Made by a program: the position numbers and the translations under genes. The notes under the pieces are model-generated. The model was not told where the DNA came from, did not search any database, and saw only the letters and a program-made list of their open reading frames with translations. This document shows, in pieces, positions 63,103-64,000 of a DNA stretch of 64,000 nt. Origin of the DNA: Apteryx mantelli. Taxonomy: Eukaryota > Chordata > Aves > Apterygiformes > Apterygidae. Each line of letters begins with the position of its first letter. Positions within the stretch are counted from its first letter, which is position 1. Location of the stretch: NCBI RefSeq assembly GCF_036417845.1, contig NC_089981.1, positions 63,577,268 to 63,641,267 of the forward strand, read 5' to 3'.

Positions 63103-63187
63103 ATTCCGAGGATGTCTCCTCGAGCGACCGAAAAATGTCCAAATCGTCCCTAAACCAGAGCAAGAAACGAAAGAAGAGGCGACACAG
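63103..63187 (+). CDS. VSX2: VSX2 exon 2, coding
   Basis: This 85 bp exon encodes residues 144-171 and two bases of codon 172. The frame reads DSEDVSSSDRK then MSKSSLNQ and a basic run KKRKKRRH, with the last arginine split across the next junction (AG|). The acidic/serine stretch is conserved in VSX proteins. The KKRKKRRHR cluster is the nuclear-localisation signal and the N-terminal arm of the homeodomain. The GTAAGA donor starts at 63188. The frame joins exon 1 without a shift, since a 1 nt overhang plus 2 nt completes the aspartate codon. Homeodomain helices, the CVC domain and the C-terminus are on exons beyond 64000. Confidence 0.95.
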
Positions 63188-64000
63188 GTAAGAGAGGGGC
63201 CGCCGCCCCGCCGGCGCCCGCCGCCCCCTTCGCCAGCACCGGCACCGCCGAGCCCCGCGGCCGGACCGCTGCCCGGTGCCCGGTCTGCGCTCGCCGCCCG
63301 CGCCGGGGCGGGCTGGCCGCGCACCCCCTCCCGGCACCCGGCTCAGGGGGACCCGGCGCCCCTGCGGCTTCTCCCCGCGCTCGGTCCTTTTTCCTTCCTC
63401 CTCGGTCAAAATAAATCGGATTTGGGACGTGACTATAAGTAGCAAGGGAACCGGCCACAGGTGTCATTTTATTTTATTTTTCTGGCTGCAGATCCAGGTA
63501 TCCCGAGCCTCACAACTGAGCCGCTAGCGAACATTTGCGCTGGACGCAGACCGCCAGTGTTCGGGGGGGGCAAAAAATAATCAACCTCTCCCAAACGAAA
63601 GCAGTTAAATAATCAAGTGTCCCCTGCCCTGCATTATAGCAATCTTAATATCAGCTATCGGCAAGGGACAATTTCTACCGATGATTTAAATATTTTATTA
63701 CTTATAAATAAAAGTTTCGGCAATGGATTAAATAATTGGGAAACAGACGCAGCCTGCAGAGAAGCTGAAGAAGGCTTGTGAATTGCTTAAGGAAAAGATC
63801 CACTTTGGGAGATACTAAGAGGATTTGGTTTTCCCTCGGGAATAGTCTGGGTAATATACTTTGCCTGACTTCTCCCGTTAAAATGCAGTTCAATTGCCTG
63901 CGCTTTATAAACAGAAACGAAAAATACCGTGCCGGGTTCTGGCATTGCTGTGGCCGGAGAGTCAGGACAAAGGACGGCCAGACACCATCCACCATGGGTG
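63188..64000 (+). other. VSX2: VSX2 intron 2 (5' part)
   Basis: Intron sequence begins at the GTAAGA donor. It is GC-rich to about 63380, then changes sharply to AT-rich, non-repetitive DNA with ATAATCA (about 63577 and 63612), TTAATATCAGC, GGATTAAATAATTGGG (about 63726-63741) and other TAAT/GATTA-type sites. The homeobox exon (beginning TIFTSYQ in the family) is not present in this stretch. Confidence 0.85.

Larger units (their letters stand above)
61000..63460. promoter_or_regulatory. VSX2: CpG island over VSX2 promoter, exons 1-2 and intron 1
   Basis: GC- and CpG-rich sequence begins near 61000, peaks through exon 1 and intron 1 and fades after about 63380. Such islands are typical of developmental transcription-factor genes and often carry Polycomb marks in non-expressing cells. 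Very long open frames on the minus strand here (for example 62114-63445) are an effect of low stop-codon frequency and are not genes. Confidence 0.85.

Noticed and set aside
62114-63445. 443-codon open frame on the minus strand, and similar ones at 60916-61771
   Set aside because: They lie antisense in the VSX2 CpG island where stop codons are rare, are rich in R/G/A/P without domains and overlap known VSX2 exons.
1-64000. tRNA, rRNA or microRNA genes, endogenous retrovirus with LTRs
   Set aside because: I looked for cloverleaf A/B-box patterns, rRNA-like blocks and paired long terminal repeats and saw none I could support.

Overview
The window is vertebrate nuclear DNA, most likely from a bird or a close sauropsid relative. 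It has CR1-type LINE relics, including one ending in the avian CR1 ATTCTGTG-like octamer. It also has intron-split genes, CpG islands and long non-coding stretches. I see no bacterial, phage or organellar gene.

Two genes can be recognised, both on the + strand and both incomplete. LIN52, a subunit of the DREAM/MuvB cell-cycle complex, enters from the left. Positions 1-12055 are best read as its last intron, 12056-12111 is its terminal coding exon, and a 3' UTR of roughly 0.9 kb follows. VSX2 (CHX10), the paired-like/CVC homeodomain factor of retinal progenitors and bipolar cells, starts at 61400. Exon 1 is 61400-61829 and exon 2 is 63103-63187. The homeobox exons lie beyond the right edge. 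The order LIN52 then VSX2 on one strand is the conserved amniote synteny.

The 49 kb between the LIN52 stop and the VSX2 start carries no recognisable protein gene. It holds two kinds of material. The first is decayed retroelement: sense CR1 at about 250-882 and 40170-41962; antisense CR1/L3-like relics at 17800-18540, 27245-27480, 50930-51440, 55370-55800 and possibly 44720-45080; and an old unassigned repeat at 57460-57790. The second is a set of short islands dense in homeodomain (TAATTA/GATTA) and POU-octamer-like sites. These lie about 40, 27, 22 and 14.7 kb upstream of the VSX2 ATG, with weaker ones closer in. Two are embedded in or next to orphan CpG islands (34200-34790 and 51585-51960). 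The spacing resembles the modular Vsx2 super-enhancer described in mouse, so this interval is probably the VSX2 regulatory landscape. That is inference, because no alignment or assay was run.

LIN52's last intron also holds a degenerate minisatellite (about 11300-11780, roughly 50-66 bp units) just before the terminal exon, and one AT-rich candidate conserved element at 4620-4930. The right end is a CpG island of about 2.4 kb covering the VSX2 promoter, exons 1-2 and intron 1.
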